Below are positions 44,588 to 53,511 of a stretch of DNA of 54,979 nucleotides, piece after piece. The DNA comes from Ktedonobacteria bacterium (lineage in GTDB: Bacteria > Chloroflexota > Ktedonobacteria > Ktedonobacterales > JACDGC01), in contig DAIDGU010000035.1 of the NCBI GenBank assembly GCA_027459785.1, forward strand, positions 1 to 54,979, written 5' to 3'. Within the stretch, counting starts at the first letter, position 1. Each line of letters begins with the position of its first letter. The notes under the pieces were generated by a model that saw only the letters and a program-made list of their open reading frames with translations, was not told the DNA's origin and ran no database searches. The position numbers and the translations under genes were made by a program.

Positions 44588-47029
44588 TCAGTCGCGGCGT
44601 GCCGCGCCGCGCCCTGGCAGCTTATCCATCGCGTTGCCCAGGCGGTCGCGGATGTCCGTGCCGCCACCGGTGGTGCCGCTGTAGCTGGCGGCGTTCGCGC
44701 CGCTGTTGCCCTGCTCGAATTGCAGGTCGGTCTTCTGGCCGGCTTCGCTATAGCTCAGGCGCGTGCGGTCCACGATGGTTTCCGGCCCGTCGGCGGGGGT
44801 GATGGTGCGCCCGTCGATCTGCCACTGCGCGCCCGGATCGCGCCGCGAGCCGTTGCGTACTTTGATCTGCACTTCGCCGCCCCAGCGGAAGATGAAGAGC
44901 AGGTTATTCGGCACCGTCACCTCGCCGCCCGGCAAGCGGTTCGGGCGCACGAAACGCCGCACCGACCAGCCCCGCCACCGTAGCGGGCGGCCCACGTCCA
45001 GTTGGCTGCGGCTACGCGCGATGCGCTGCATGCCCAGGTCCACCAGCACGGCCCGGCCATTCGGCTTGGGGCTGATGACGTAATTCACCGTGAAGTAGAC
45101 CAGCGCGATGAGCAGCGCCAGGCCCAGCGTATACAGCGTGGTGATGGCCCAGGCGCGCAGTTCGTCGGCCAGCGAGGGCAGCCCGATGGTCACGGCCACC
45201 GGCGAGGCGCTCTGGGTCAGGTCGCCGAAGGAGTCTTTATAGCTGCCGGTCGTCTTCAAGGTAACGCAGAACGTCCCCTTCGCGCCGGTCGGGAAGAGCA
45301 GGCGGAAATAGCCGTTGCCGTCGTTGACCACCTGCACCGGCGTGCCGCTGGACGTGATGGCACACGAGCCATCGGCGTTCGCTGGCACCTCCGTCGCCGT
45401 CACGGTGGCGCTCGTGTAGGTCGTGCCACCCAGCAGCACCTCGCCGTCGATCAGCGCGTTCGGTGTGGCCGCCAGCCCTTGCAGTGGCCAATCGCTGGGG
45501 TGCCAGCCGAAAAATGTCTGGCTATAGAACGGCAGGGAGGCGTAGACGAAGCGCAGCACGGCGTCCCATTGCACCACACGCGTGCTGATCAGCTTGTCGG
45601 TCGGCTGGCCCGTCGTGGGGGAAAGCAGCGTCGCCGTGGGGAACTTCTCGAATTGCGCCGTGGTCTGCGTTTCCACCGCGTTCTCGCTGGCGGAGCGCGC
45701 CGTCACGGCGATCTCATACGTGCCGGTCGGGTTTGCGAGCGGCAGGGAGATCGTGCCGGTGTAGTCGCCGGTGCCATTGGGATCGGTCAGCAACACTTCC
45801 GTCGGGGTCGCTGTGCCGTTGCCGACGAAGCTGACGACCGCTTTCACATCGAATTGCTGGCCGACGACGGCGTTGCCCTGGTCGCGCAGCGCGGCGGTGA
45901 TCGTCACCGGCTGGCCCAGCGGCTCCGCGTGGCCGTTGGCGGGCGCGGTGATATTCAGCGTCAGCGTCGAAACCACCAGGCTATCCATCAGGAATTGCCC
46001 GCTGCCGGTCACATTCAGTTGCCAGGGACCGGACTGCGGATTGTCGATGCTGAAGATGACGTAATGCGGATCAGTCGAGACGAACGCGCCCGCGTTCGAG
46101 GCGGAGATGACGCGCCCGTTGGGCGCCGTCACCGTCACCCTGGTGTTGGGATTATCCTTCACCGCGATCACGTCCAGGTGGCTGACAAAGTTACCGACGG
46201 CGAAGTTGCGCGAGGTCGTGCCACCGCTCAGGTTCGTCGGCGCGATGGTCGATCCCGGCGTGCGCCCATTGCGCAGCGCGAAGATATCGACAAAGAAGTG
46301 TGCCAGGTTCAGCGGCGAAACGCCCGGCACGATGCCTTTGCCATCGTCATAGAATTTGCCCGCTGTCGCGCTGGCGATGTCGCCCAGGAAGCCGTGGAAG
46401 TCCACGCCGTTCTGCGCGCCTGGCGGGCCGAGCGCGATGGTATCCACCGGCCAGCCGTTCTTCTTGAACTGCGGCACCAGATCGCTCTTGATGCTGTTGA
46501 CCTGATCGCTGGTGCTGGGGTACGGCACGCCGTCGGTCAGCAAAATGACCGAGCCGCTGACCTGGCCGCTCTGGGTGGCGCTGTGCAGCATGCTGAGCGC
46601 CTGGTTCAGGCCGTCATACGTCGGCGTGTTGCCATCCGGTTTGCAGTTGTTGGATTTCTGCTGAATCGTCGCGCGCAAGGCCGCGCGTTCCGAAACGGTC
46701 GCCATCTCCGTCGGCTGCGCCCAGGTCTGGGCCGTGGGGAAATTGTGCGCGCCGCCGGTCGCGCCGGTGTTATCCAGCCCGACGACACCGATGAAGTCGC
46801 CTGGTCCGCTCAGGTCGATATAGGCATTGGCGGCGGAACAACGATAGCCATTGGGGTCGTTCTGGCTCATCGAGCCGGACATATCCAGCACGATGATGGT
46901 GACATGGCCCCCGGCGGGACTTCGGGGCGTCGCGGCCAGAGCAGGGGGGGCGAAGTGAGCGGCGAAGATGGTGCCGAGGGCGCAGAGCAGCACAGCTAGC
47001 GTCGCACTGATGCGGTGGAACGTCCTCAT
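44588..47029 (-). CDS. Secreted, membrane-anchored VWA-domain protein
   Basis: 813 residues. Signal peptide (ISATLAVLLCALGTIFAAHFA). VWA domain at about residues 40-260 with a complete MIDAS start DMSGSMS (D-x-S-x-S), TPTYDGLNQAL and ILLTDGVPYP. Two or three Ig-like beta domains follow (about 340-460 and 540-630). One membrane helix (AWAITTLYTLGLALLIALVYFTV) lies near residues 645-670, then a cytoplasmic domain of about 140 residues ending GNAMDKLPGRGAARRD. Placed with a cytosolic tubulin-like GTPase, it could be the outer half of a trans-envelope assembly (inference). AAGGAG is 6 bases before the ATG. Confidence 0.85.
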   Translation of the reverse strand: MRTFHRISATLAVLLCALGTIFAAHFAPPALAATPRSPAGGHVTIIVLDMSGSMSQNDPNGYRCSAANAYIDLSGPGDFIGVVGLDNTGATGGAHNFPTAQTWAQPTEMATVSERAALRATIQQKSNNCKPDGNTPTYDGLNQALSMLHSATQSGQVSGSVILLTDGVPYPSTSDQVNSIKSDLVPQFKKNGWPVDTIALGPPGAQNGVDFHGFLGDIASATAGKFYDDGKGIVPGVSPLNLAHFFVDIFALRNGRTPGSTIAPTNLSGGTTSRNFAVGNFVSHLDVIAVKDNPNTRVTVTAPNGRVISASNAGAFVSTDPHYVIFSIDNPQSGPWQLNVTGSGQFLMDSLVVSTLTLNITAPANGHAEPLGQPVTITAALRDQGNAVVGQQFDVKAVVSFVGNGTATPTEVLLTDPNGTGDYTGTISLPLANPTGTYEIAVTARSASENAVETQTTAQFEKFPTATLLSPTTGQPTDKLISTRVVQWDAVLRFVYASLPFYSQTFFGWHPSDWPLQGLAATPNALIDGEVLLGGTTYTSATVTATEVPANADGSCAITSSGTPVQVVNDGNGYFRLLFPTGAKGTFCVTLKTTGSYKDSFGDLTQSASPVAVTIGLPSLADELRAWAITTLYTLGLALLIALVYFTVNYVISPKPNGRAVLVDLGMQRIARSRSQLDVGRPLRWRGWSVRRFVRPNRLPGGEVTVPNNLLFIFRWGGEVQIKVRNGSRRDPGAQWQIDGRTITPADGPETIVDRTRLSYSEAGQKTDLQFEQGNSGANAASYSGTTGGGTDIRDRLGNAMDKLPGRGAARRD

Positions 47030-47474
47030 ACGTCGGCTCCTTGGTACTGGTGGGGGGGCCGTTCAGAAGGTCAGCTAACCAGGCGAGTTGGGATAGCATG
47101 AATACGCCCGTCGCGCCTCCAGCATCGTCTGCGCGGCGGGCATAGCAGTCGGGAATGGTACAGCCTGGCTCTGAACCTGTTGTGAGAGTATTATACCATT
47201 CTCCGCATTCCAGGGAACGTTTTTTCACGGCAGAAATTCGCAGAAATCTAGTGGGATGCTTCACATCGCCCACAATTCGGTCGGGAAACTAGCGCGCTCC
47301 CGCGCATATCTGCCGGAAATCACCGGCGTAAAAGTGTCCGCTTTCCCCTGACAGCACAACTTTCGGCTTCCTGACAGGATGGCGCGGGCGTTTGGCGTAT
47401 CCTGAAAGTGGTCCCGCGACGGGGTGCGCGCTGCTGGCGCACGAGGCGGCACGGGCGCAAGGAGCATACGAACA
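47030..47474. other. Divergent intergenic region between the VWA gene and cydA
   Basis: 445 bases with no gene. It should hold promoters in both directions. The minus-strand promoter is described separately. No clear cydA promoter was recognised; CCTGACAG at 47341-47355 and 47368-47385 recurs in the right part (TTTCCCCTGACAGCACAAC and TTCCTGACAGGATGG) and could be a binding site. Confidence 0.4.
47190..47217 (-). promoter_or_regulatory. Promoter of the VWA/tubulin unit
   Basis: On the minus strand a perfect TATAAT (47195-47190) lies 16 bases after TTCCCT (47217-47212). Transcription would start near 47183, giving a 5' leader of about 150 bases. Confidence 0.55.
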
Positions 47475-48833
47475 ATGACCAATCTCGTGTATGGGCGCGT
47501 GCTGATGGGAACGTCGCTAGGGTTTCATATCATCCTGGCGGTCATCGGCATGGGGCTGCCTCTCTACATCTCGCTGGCCGAGGGCATCGGCCTCTGGCGA
47601 CGGAATGACGCGCTGCGGCTGCTCGCGCGGCGCTGGACCTCCGCCTTCATCATCCTCTTCGCGGTCGGCGCGGCCACCGGCATGATCGTCGGCATCGAGC
47701 TGTCGTTGCTGTGGCCGAACTTCATGGCCATCGCCGGCCAGGTGATCGCGCTGCCGTTCGCCATCGAAGTTTTCGCCTTCTTCATCGAGGCGATCTTCCT
47801 GGGCATCTATGTGTATGGCTGGGATCGCATCACCAATCCGCTGTATCACTGGTTGTGTTCGCTGCCGATCGTCGTCGCGTCGGCGGCCTCCGGCGCGCTC
47901 ATCACCATCGTGAATGCGTGGATGAACTCGCCCGCCGGTTTCACACTGAAGGACGGCAAGGTCAGCAATGTGCAGCCAATCGTTGCGATGCTGAATCCCG
48001 CGACGCCGACGGAATTGGCGCACACCGTCGTCACGGCCTATGTCGCGGTCGGCTTTCTGCTGGCGGGGCTGACGGCGATCACGATGCTGCGCGGGCGGCG
48101 CGGGCGCTATTACAAGCAGGCGCTGGCGCTCAGCACGCTCGTCGCGCTGGTGATGTCCATCGGCGCGCTGATCACCGGCGATCTCGCGGCGAAATACGTG
48201 GCGGCCTACCAGCCGGCCAAGCTCGCCGCGATGGAGGCGCTCTATCAGACGCAGGCGCACGCGCCGGAGATCATCGGCGGCATCCCTGATCCCGCGCACC
48301 ACACCGTCCACGGCGGCATCATGCTCCCCGGCCTGCTGAGCTGGCTGGCGACGGATAATCCCAATGGCACCGTCGTGGGGCTGGATGCCTTCGCCAAAGC
48401 GGAGCAGCCGCCGATCTTCATCCATTATCTCTTCGACACGATGGTCGGCGCGGGGATGCTGATGTTCGCCGTCGCGGCGCTCTACGCGCTTTTGCTGTGG
48501 CGGCGGCGCGCGTGGGCCGGCAGCCCGTGGATGTTGCGCGCCCTCGCCGGCACGTTGCCCTTGGGTTTCATCGCCATCGAGGCCGGCTGGGTCGTCACCG
48601 AAGTCGGTCGCCAGCCGTGGATCATCTATCATCTGATGACCGTCAGCCAGGCGCTCACCACCGCGCCCTATATCGGCACGATGCTATGGATCTTCCTGCC
48701 GCTGTATGCCGTGATCGGCGCGCTGACCATCGTGGCGCTCGTCTGGTACTTCCGTGCGCACCCGCTGCGCCTGCCGGCCACGCCGGACCTGCCCGCGCCC
48801 CAGCCGGAAACCGAATTCGCCGGCACACGGTAA
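47475..48833 (+). CDS. cydA: Cytochrome bd ubiquinol oxidase subunit I
   Basis: 452 residues, nine or so helices. The heme-ligand His region TSLGFHIILAVIGMGLPLYI is near the N-terminus. ELSLLWPNFMAIAGQVIALPFAIEVFAFFIEAIFLGIY and GWVVTEVGRQPWIIY are highly conserved. The length and short periplasmic loop mark the short-Q-loop (CIO-like) type, often less cyanide-sensitive. It reduces O2 to water with quinol. ATG 47475 is preceded by AAGGAG about 12 bases away. It is followed by cydB. Confidence 0.93.
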   Translation: MTNLVYGRVLMGTSLGFHIILAVIGMGLPLYISLAEGIGLWRRNDALRLLARRWTSAFIILFAVGAATGMIVGIELSLLWPNFMAIAGQVIALPFAIEVFAFFIEAIFLGIYVYGWDRITNPLYHWLCSLPIVVASAASGALITIVNAWMNSPAGFTLKDGKVSNVQPIVAMLNPATPTELAHTVVTAYVAVGFLLAGLTAITMLRGRRGRYYKQALALSTLVALVMSIGALITGDLAAKYVAAYQPAKLAAMEALYQTQAHAPEIIGGIPDPAHHTVHGGIMLPGLLSWLATDNPNGTVVGLDAFAKAEQPPIFIHYLFDTMVGAGMLMFAVAALYALLLWRRRAWAGSPWMLRALAGTLPLGFIAIEAGWVVTEVGRQPWIIYHLMTVSQALTTAPYIGTMLWIFLPLYAVIGALTIVALVWYFRAHPLRLPATPDLPAPQPETEFAGTR

Positions 48834-48864
48834 GAGAGGAGCATGAGCCAGCGCCTGAAGACGC

Positions 48865-48970
48865 GCCTGTGGGCGTGCCGCCGCGAAGGCCACCTACGTG
48901 GCCTGGACCTAGCCCGTGTAGACGGGCTTCGTGGCCATTGGCCCAGAGGCGCGGGTTCACCCGCCGGCCT
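48865..48970 (+). repeat. CCACCTACGTGG cruciform-family repeat between cydA and cydB
   Basis: CGAAGGCCACCTACGTGGCC, then TGGACCTAGCCCGTGTAGACGGGCTTCGTGGCC, the same layout as the loop of the copA-copZ inverted repeat. Outer arms GCGCCTGTGGGC and CAGAGGCGCG are weaker. It separates the two subunit genes by 145 bases, so cydB lacks a normal ribosome site. Confidence 0.65.
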
Positions 48971-48978
48971 CACATAGC

Positions 48979-49977
48979 ATGCACACAACCATTCTGGCCG
49001 GTGCGGCCTTCGCGCTGCTGAGTGTTTTCCTGGGGCTGTATATGCTGACGACGGCCATCGATGTCGGCGGCAGCGTGATCGCGCTGTGGGCGCGCGGACG
49101 CCACCACGACGCGCAGATCGGGGCGACGATCCTGCATTATGTCTCGCCGGTGTGGGAAGTGAGCAATGTCTTCATCATCGCCTATGTGGTGGGTATGGTG
49201 GGCTTCTTCCCCGGCGGCGTGCCGCTTTACGGCACCGCGCTCTTCGTGCCGCTGGCCGCCGCGCTGGTGCTGATGCTGGTACGCGGTTGTGCCTTTACCT
49301 GGCACTATTATGTGAACCAGCAGAGTTGGGTGGCGCAGGGCATCGCGGCGGGGGCGGGCGCGTTGGTGCCGGTGGCGCTGGTGCCGTTCCTGGCCGTGGC
49401 GGATGGGGCAAGTCGCGCGCACGGCGATTCGTTGGCCCTGCTGGGGCAGCCGCTGACGCTGGCGCTGATGCTGGTGGCGCTGACCTCGACGCCGTTCATC
49501 GCCGCGACCTTCCTGGCGTGGTATGCCGCTCGCGCGGACGACGCGCCCGTGGCCGCGTACCTGCGCCATCTGGCGCGGCGCACGGCGGGACCGCTCTTCC
49601 TGGCGGCAACGCTGCTGGGCCTGGCGCTGCACCAGACCGCTCCGGCGCACGCGGCGGCGACGGCGCGCTGGCTGCCGCTGGTGGTGGGCGCGGTGGTGCT
49701 ATTCGGCGCGCAACTGCGCTGGCTGTGGCATGGCACGCGGCCCGGCGCGGCCTTCGGCGCGCTGGTGGGGGCGGTCGCGCTCTCGCTGGGTGCCTGGCTG
49801 GCGGGTCAGTGGCCCTACCTGGCCCGGCCCGGCCTCACGGCGGCTTCGACCCTGGTCAACGGCCCGATGTATACCGCGCTGGCCGTCACCATCGGCCTGG
49901 GCATGGTCGTCTTGCTGCCCCTGCTCGCCGGCTTCTACTACATCTTCGTCGTGCGCTGGAACCACGCCCCGGCCTGA
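48979..49977 (+). CDS. cydB: Cytochrome bd ubiquinol oxidase subunit II
   Basis: 332 residues, eight hydrophobic helices. Typical CydB segments are present in divergent form: FLGLYMLTTAIDVGGSVIALW (in place of DGFDLG), ISPVW-like YVSPVWEVSNVFIIAYVVGMVGFFPGG, and the last helix MVVLLPLLAGFYYIFVVRW. CydB gives structure to the complex and may bind heme or ubiquinone in some species. The start ATG 48979 has no clear ribosome site because a dispersed repeat sits right upstream. A short frame at 48843 (GAGAGGAGC before its ATG, 44 codons) may couple translation. Confidence 0.85.
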   Translation: MHTTILAGAAFALLSVFLGLYMLTTAIDVGGSVIALWARGRHHDAQIGATILHYVSPVWEVSNVFIIAYVVGMVGFFPGGVPLYGTALFVPLAAALVLMLVRGCAFTWHYYVNQQSWVAQGIAAGAGALVPVALVPFLAVADGASRAHGDSLALLGQPLTLALMLVALTSTPFIAATFLAWYAARADDAPVAAYLRHLARRTAGPLFLAATLLGLALHQTAPAHAAATARWLPLVVGAVVLFGAQLRWLWHGTRPGAAFGALVGAVALSLGAWLAGQWPYLARPGLTAASTLVNGPMYTALAVTIGLGMVVLLPLLAGFYYIFVVRWNHAPA

Positions 49978-50006
49978 TATACAATAGTGCCAGGGAATAC
50001 GCTACC

Positions 50007-50226
50007 ACTGATACGCTTTTCAGATCATCAGGATGGGTACCGGAGGACTGCCATTCCTGCCTGTCATGCTTCCCCGGAGGACCGCCATTCTCCATAACAC
50101 CGGAGGACCGCCATTCCTGTCTGTCACGTTTCACCGGAGGCTAGCCATTCACCATAACACCGGAGGACAGACATTCCTGTCTGTCCGGCCACAATGGCCA
50201 CCGACTGTACCCGCAAGCGGTATGAG
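50007..50226 (+). mobile_element. MITE-like dispersed element, copy 4 (expanded)
   Basis: Starts TGATACGCTTTTCAGATCAT and ends CCCGCAAGCGGTATGA. The inside has GATGGGTACCGGAGG, then five GGAGGACNGCCATTC units with GACAGACATTCCTGTCTGTC near the end and GGCCACAATGGCCACCGACTGT. It is the clearest copy for both ends. It fills most of the 416 bases between cydB and the IS transposase, and no gene is seen there. Confidence 0.7.
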
Positions 50227-50346
50227 AGGGGACGGAAGATGGTGTATAAGTCAGGCGATTCATGTAGATCGACGCAGTAATCAGGTAAACGGGGGCTGGT
50301 ATTTGGCGGGAGGCGGGCGGTATTGATTGAAACCAATTTGCGCGCC

Positions 50347-51193
50347 TAAGAGCGTGTCTGAAAAGGGGGTAACGAAGCGAGTAAGATGAGGGCATGAAAC
50401 CAACATATCCCTCGGATCTTACTCCACAGCAATGGGAGTATAGCAAAGATCTGCTTCCCCCGGCCAAGCCGGGCGGACGCCCGCGCTCGCTGGATATGCA
50501 CGCGGTGGTCAACGGCAATTTGTACGTGGTGGTCGGCGGCATCCAATGGCGCATGCTACCCAAGGAGTATCCGTGCTGGAAGAGTGTCTACCCCTATTTC
50601 CGGCACTGGAGTCGGACGGGGATCTGGAAGCGCATCCATGACACCATTCGCGCGGTGCTGCGGCGCAGGGGAGGCCGCCACAAACATCCTACCGCCGGTA
50701 GGTTGGATAGCCAAACGGTCAAAGCGGGCAGTCATGGCAACGTGCGCGGCGACGACGCCGGCAAAAAAATCCTGGGGCGCAAACGCCATGTGGTGGTCGA
50801 TACCCTGGGATGGGTACTGGCGGTGGTCGTCACCTCAGCGGCGCTCCCGGATCGGGCAGGTGCCCGTCTCGTGCTGCGCCGCTTGGGAGGCGTAGGCAAA
50901 CGGTTAGAGCGGGTGTGGGTGGACGGTGCCTATGACGGCGCGCTCCTTCCCTGGGCACAGGCACCCTTGGGTATCGTTCTCACCCTCGTCAAGAAATTGA
51001 CGGGCCAGCAAGGCGTTCAGGTGCTGCCCCATCGCTGGGTGGTGGAGCGCACGTTTGGCTGGTTTACCCTGCATCGCCGGTTGGTCAAGGATTATGAGGT
51101 CAAGCCGCGCCAGAGCGAATCGATGATCGATCGGGCCATGCTGCGCCTCATGCTTCGTCGCTTGGCTCCTTGACCTTTTCAGACACGCTCTTA
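50347..51193 (+). mobile_element. IS5-family insertion sequence, intact
   Basis: Perfect 20-bp inverted repeats, TAAGAGCGTGTCTGAAAAGG at 50347-50366 and its complement at 51174-51193. If the outer TA is a target duplication, the element is 50349-51191 (843 bp), which fits TA-targeting IS5 subgroups. One transposase gene fills it. The right end interrupts a transposase gene on the minus strand. Confidence 0.9.
50394..51173 (+). CDS. IS5-family DDE transposase
   Basis: 259 residues. N-terminal DUF4096-like region (YPSDLTPQQWEYSKDLLPP, GGIQWRMLPKEYPCWKSVYPYFRHW), then the DDE residues in LDSQTVKAGSHG, VWVDGAYDGALL and WVVERTFGWFTLHRRLVKDYE (Y-x2-R-x3-E-like end). Full length with no frame break, so the element may be active. 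It lies 28 bases inside the left inverted repeat. Confidence 0.93.
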   Translation: MKPTYPSDLTPQQWEYSKDLLPPAKPGGRPRSLDMHAVVNGNLYVVVGGIQWRMLPKEYPCWKSVYPYFRHWSRTGIWKRIHDTIRAVLRRRGGRHKHPTAGRLDSQTVKAGSHGNVRGDDAGKKILGRKRHVVVDTLGWVLAVVVTSAALPDRAGARLVLRRLGGVGKRLERVWVDGAYDGALLPWAQAPLGIVLTLVKKLTGQQGVQVLPHRWVVERTFGWFTLHRRLVKDYEVKPRQSESMIDRAMLRLMLRRLAP

Positions 51194-52026
51194 AAGGGAT
51201 GTTCCTTTGGCGCTTGCTCTTCTTTCTCGGCCTTATTCGATCCATACAACTGCCGATTTTCGGCAAGGATACGGCCACAGGTGGCTCGACTCAGGTGAAT
51301 GCCCATGCGTTTCAAGGCGGATTGGATGCGAAAGGCTCCTAACTCGGGGGGTTCCTGTAATTTCCGTATCTCTTGCTTGATCACCAGATCGACTTTGCGC
51401 ACCGGACGGGTATTCGCTCGTGATTTATCGGGTAATCCTGCCAGATCTTCGGTTTTCCAGCGCTTCAAGATGTCATAGATCGTGGATCGACCTGCATGCA
51501 GATACCCGACGATGGCCGAGGGAGACCAGCCTTGCGCATGGAAGCGTACGACGGCTTTGCGGCGCTGGAATCCGTCCGTGATCTCATCATAGAGGGGATA
51601 CCAGCGCTGGCGAGTGGTTGGAGGAGAGCCATTGGCCAACACCTCCTTGATCGTGTGGTGACTGGGTCGCCGATTATACTGCACAAAGCACACCTGGGCG
51701 ATCTCGCGCAAGCTGAGATCCGGATATTGGGCGGCGCAATCCACAATGAGTTGCCGCAAAGGCGGCGGGAGAGTTCGCTGATCCTCGGGGTCGGCAGCAG
51801 AAGCGTGCCGCCGAAAGAGGCTCATCATCCCGGTCTGATCAAAGGCATCAGCCTGCCGACGGATGGTCTGTTCGTTGCCAGCAGTCTGCTCAGCCCGTTC
51901 GGCAGGACCATCGCCAAAGAGCACGACAGGACGAATCCGCTCATACACCATTTGCTCTTGCCAGAGGCAGAGTTGGCAGATTTCAGGCCACGCTTCCGTA
52001 TGGGTATGTTGCCGTCTGCTCGGCAT
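51194..52026 (-). pseudogene. IS481-like transposase, 3' part lost at the IS5 element
   Basis: The minus-strand frame runs 277 codons from the ATG at 52026 (AAGGAA 5 bases upstream) to the IS5 end and stops 45 bases inside it. Helix-turn-helix segments are seen (LSLREIAQVCFVQYNRRPS, GWSPSAIVGYLHAGRSTIYDILKRW), then GLPDKSRANTRPVRK and ALKRMGIHLSRATCGRILAE. The retroviral-integrase core that should follow is missing and was not found on the other side of IS5, so the gene is dead. Confidence 0.8.
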
Positions 52027-52172
52027 AGGGTTCCTTCGCTGATACAACTACGGCTAAGCACGAAGGTTCCTTGAAGTATACCATAGCTATCCAAGGGAGG
52101 ATAGATCGGACAGAAATTGGGTCTCTGTTCTTCCGGGTGAAACTAGGAGAAAAAGGGGAAAGCAAGAACAGC

Positions 52173-52227
52173 GCCCGTGATTCGTTCTACGACTGTAGAA
52201 CTTCCTGCCAAGGAGTGAATCACGGGC
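52173..52227 (+). terminator. Nested hairpin ahead of the ISL3-like transposase
   Basis: Outer arms GCCCGTGATTC and GAATCACGGGC enclose a second hairpin GTTCTAC-GACT-GTAGAAC. A TTTTT follows 6 bases later. It lies directly before the transposase ATG (52229). IS elements often carry such structures to block incoming transcription. Confidence 0.6.
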
Positions 52228-52228
52228 T

Positions 52229-53439
52229 ATGCTTTTTCAGCATACCGCACCTGATCAGATCGCCGTTCCGCTCGCGTTACCTGGCTGGCAGATCCGTGAA
52301 CAACGGTGTCTGGCGGATGGGACGCTGGAAATTGATCTGGTGTCCCAGGCATTGCGTGCCTGTTGCCCCCGGTGCCAGCATTGGAGTCACAAGGTGCACG
52401 ATACCCGTCGGCGGCGGAAAGCTGACCGCCCTTTAGGACCGCATCGCATCGTACTTATCCTCTACAAACGGCGCTTTCGCTGTACCGTCTGTCAGCGTCC
52501 CTTTACCGAATCCGATCACATCTGTGGCTGGCGACGACGGACAACGGCCCGTCTGCGCCAGCAGATTGGGAAGCAAGCCAGTCACCAACCCATCGCCCAC
52601 GTGGCGCAAACCTATCAGGTTGGCCCGCGCTTTGTGACAGCGTGTTGGGAACAGGTCGTGCAGGCGCGCGTAGGGCGCTCCCTGGCGGAAACGGCCCCCT
52701 TGCCTACCCCACGCTGGTTGGGCATCGACGAGTTCGCCCGGCGCAAGGGCCGCCGCTACGATACAATCTCTGTGACCTGGACCACCGCCAAGTCCTCGAC
52801 ATCAGCGCCGGACGGACGCTGGTCGACGCCTGCCGGTTGCTGGAACGCATGGAGACGCCTGAACGGGTGGAAGCGGTGAGCATGGATATGAGCATGACCT
52901 TGCGCGAAGCGGTGGTGCTCAGCTTACCCGACGCGCGGGTGGTCGTGGATCACTTTCATGTGGTGCAGCATGTTGGCAAGGCGCTGACCAAAGTCGTGCA
53001 GCGTGTGTGTCACACTCCCCCTGGGGAAAGCGGCACTCAAAGGACACCGCCATCTGTTCCTGCGTCCCCAGGAGGCGTTAGCCCCGGACGAGCAACAGCA
53101 GCGGGCGGATCTGGGGGGGTGGCCTTTCCTGACATCGCGCTCGCCTGGCACCACAAAGAGACCCTGCGCACCTGGTATGCCACTGCCACCCCGTCCAATG
53201 CCCAGGCAACCTTCCACACCTGGCTGGCGCAGGTTGAACGGACCGGTCCACCGGAAGTGATCACCGCTCTGACGGCCTTGCGCACCTGGGAACGCGAGAT
53301 TGTAGCCTTCTTCACCTTTCGGATTTCCAATGGATATGTGGAAGGCACAAACAACCGCACTAAGGCGCTCATGCGCCAGGGGTACGGCTATCGCAATCGC
53401 CACCACCTCCGTTGGCGCATTTTGACCAACACCGCCTGA
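52229..53439 (+). pseudogene. ISL3-family transposase with three frameshifts
   Basis: The N-terminus has the zinc finger of ISL3 transposases (CCPRCQHWSHKVHD, FRCTVCQRPFTESD). The frame then shifts near 52775 (RYDTI to LCDLDHRQVLDISAGRTL), back near 53005 (VVQRV to TLPLGKAALKGHRHLFLRPQ) and again near 53125 (to FPDIALAWHHKETLRTWY). DDE-region pieces remain: LGIDEFARRKG, VSMDMS, VVVDHFHVVQHV and the end FFTFRISNGYVEGTNNRTK. Put together they give nearly the whole protein, so decay is recent. It ends 72 bases before the CRISPR array. Confidence 0.85.
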
Positions 53440-53511
53440 TGCCTTCACCCGCAAGGACGGAGACCCCAGAAATTACTGCGCACCTGTGTCCAGGATGCTA
53501 TGTGTTAGTTT

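Noticed and set aside
48843..48975. 44-codon frame after cydA as a CydX-like subunit
   Set aside because: CydX has a membrane helix; this translation is charged and comes from the dispersed repeat. It may matter for translation coupling, not as a subunit.
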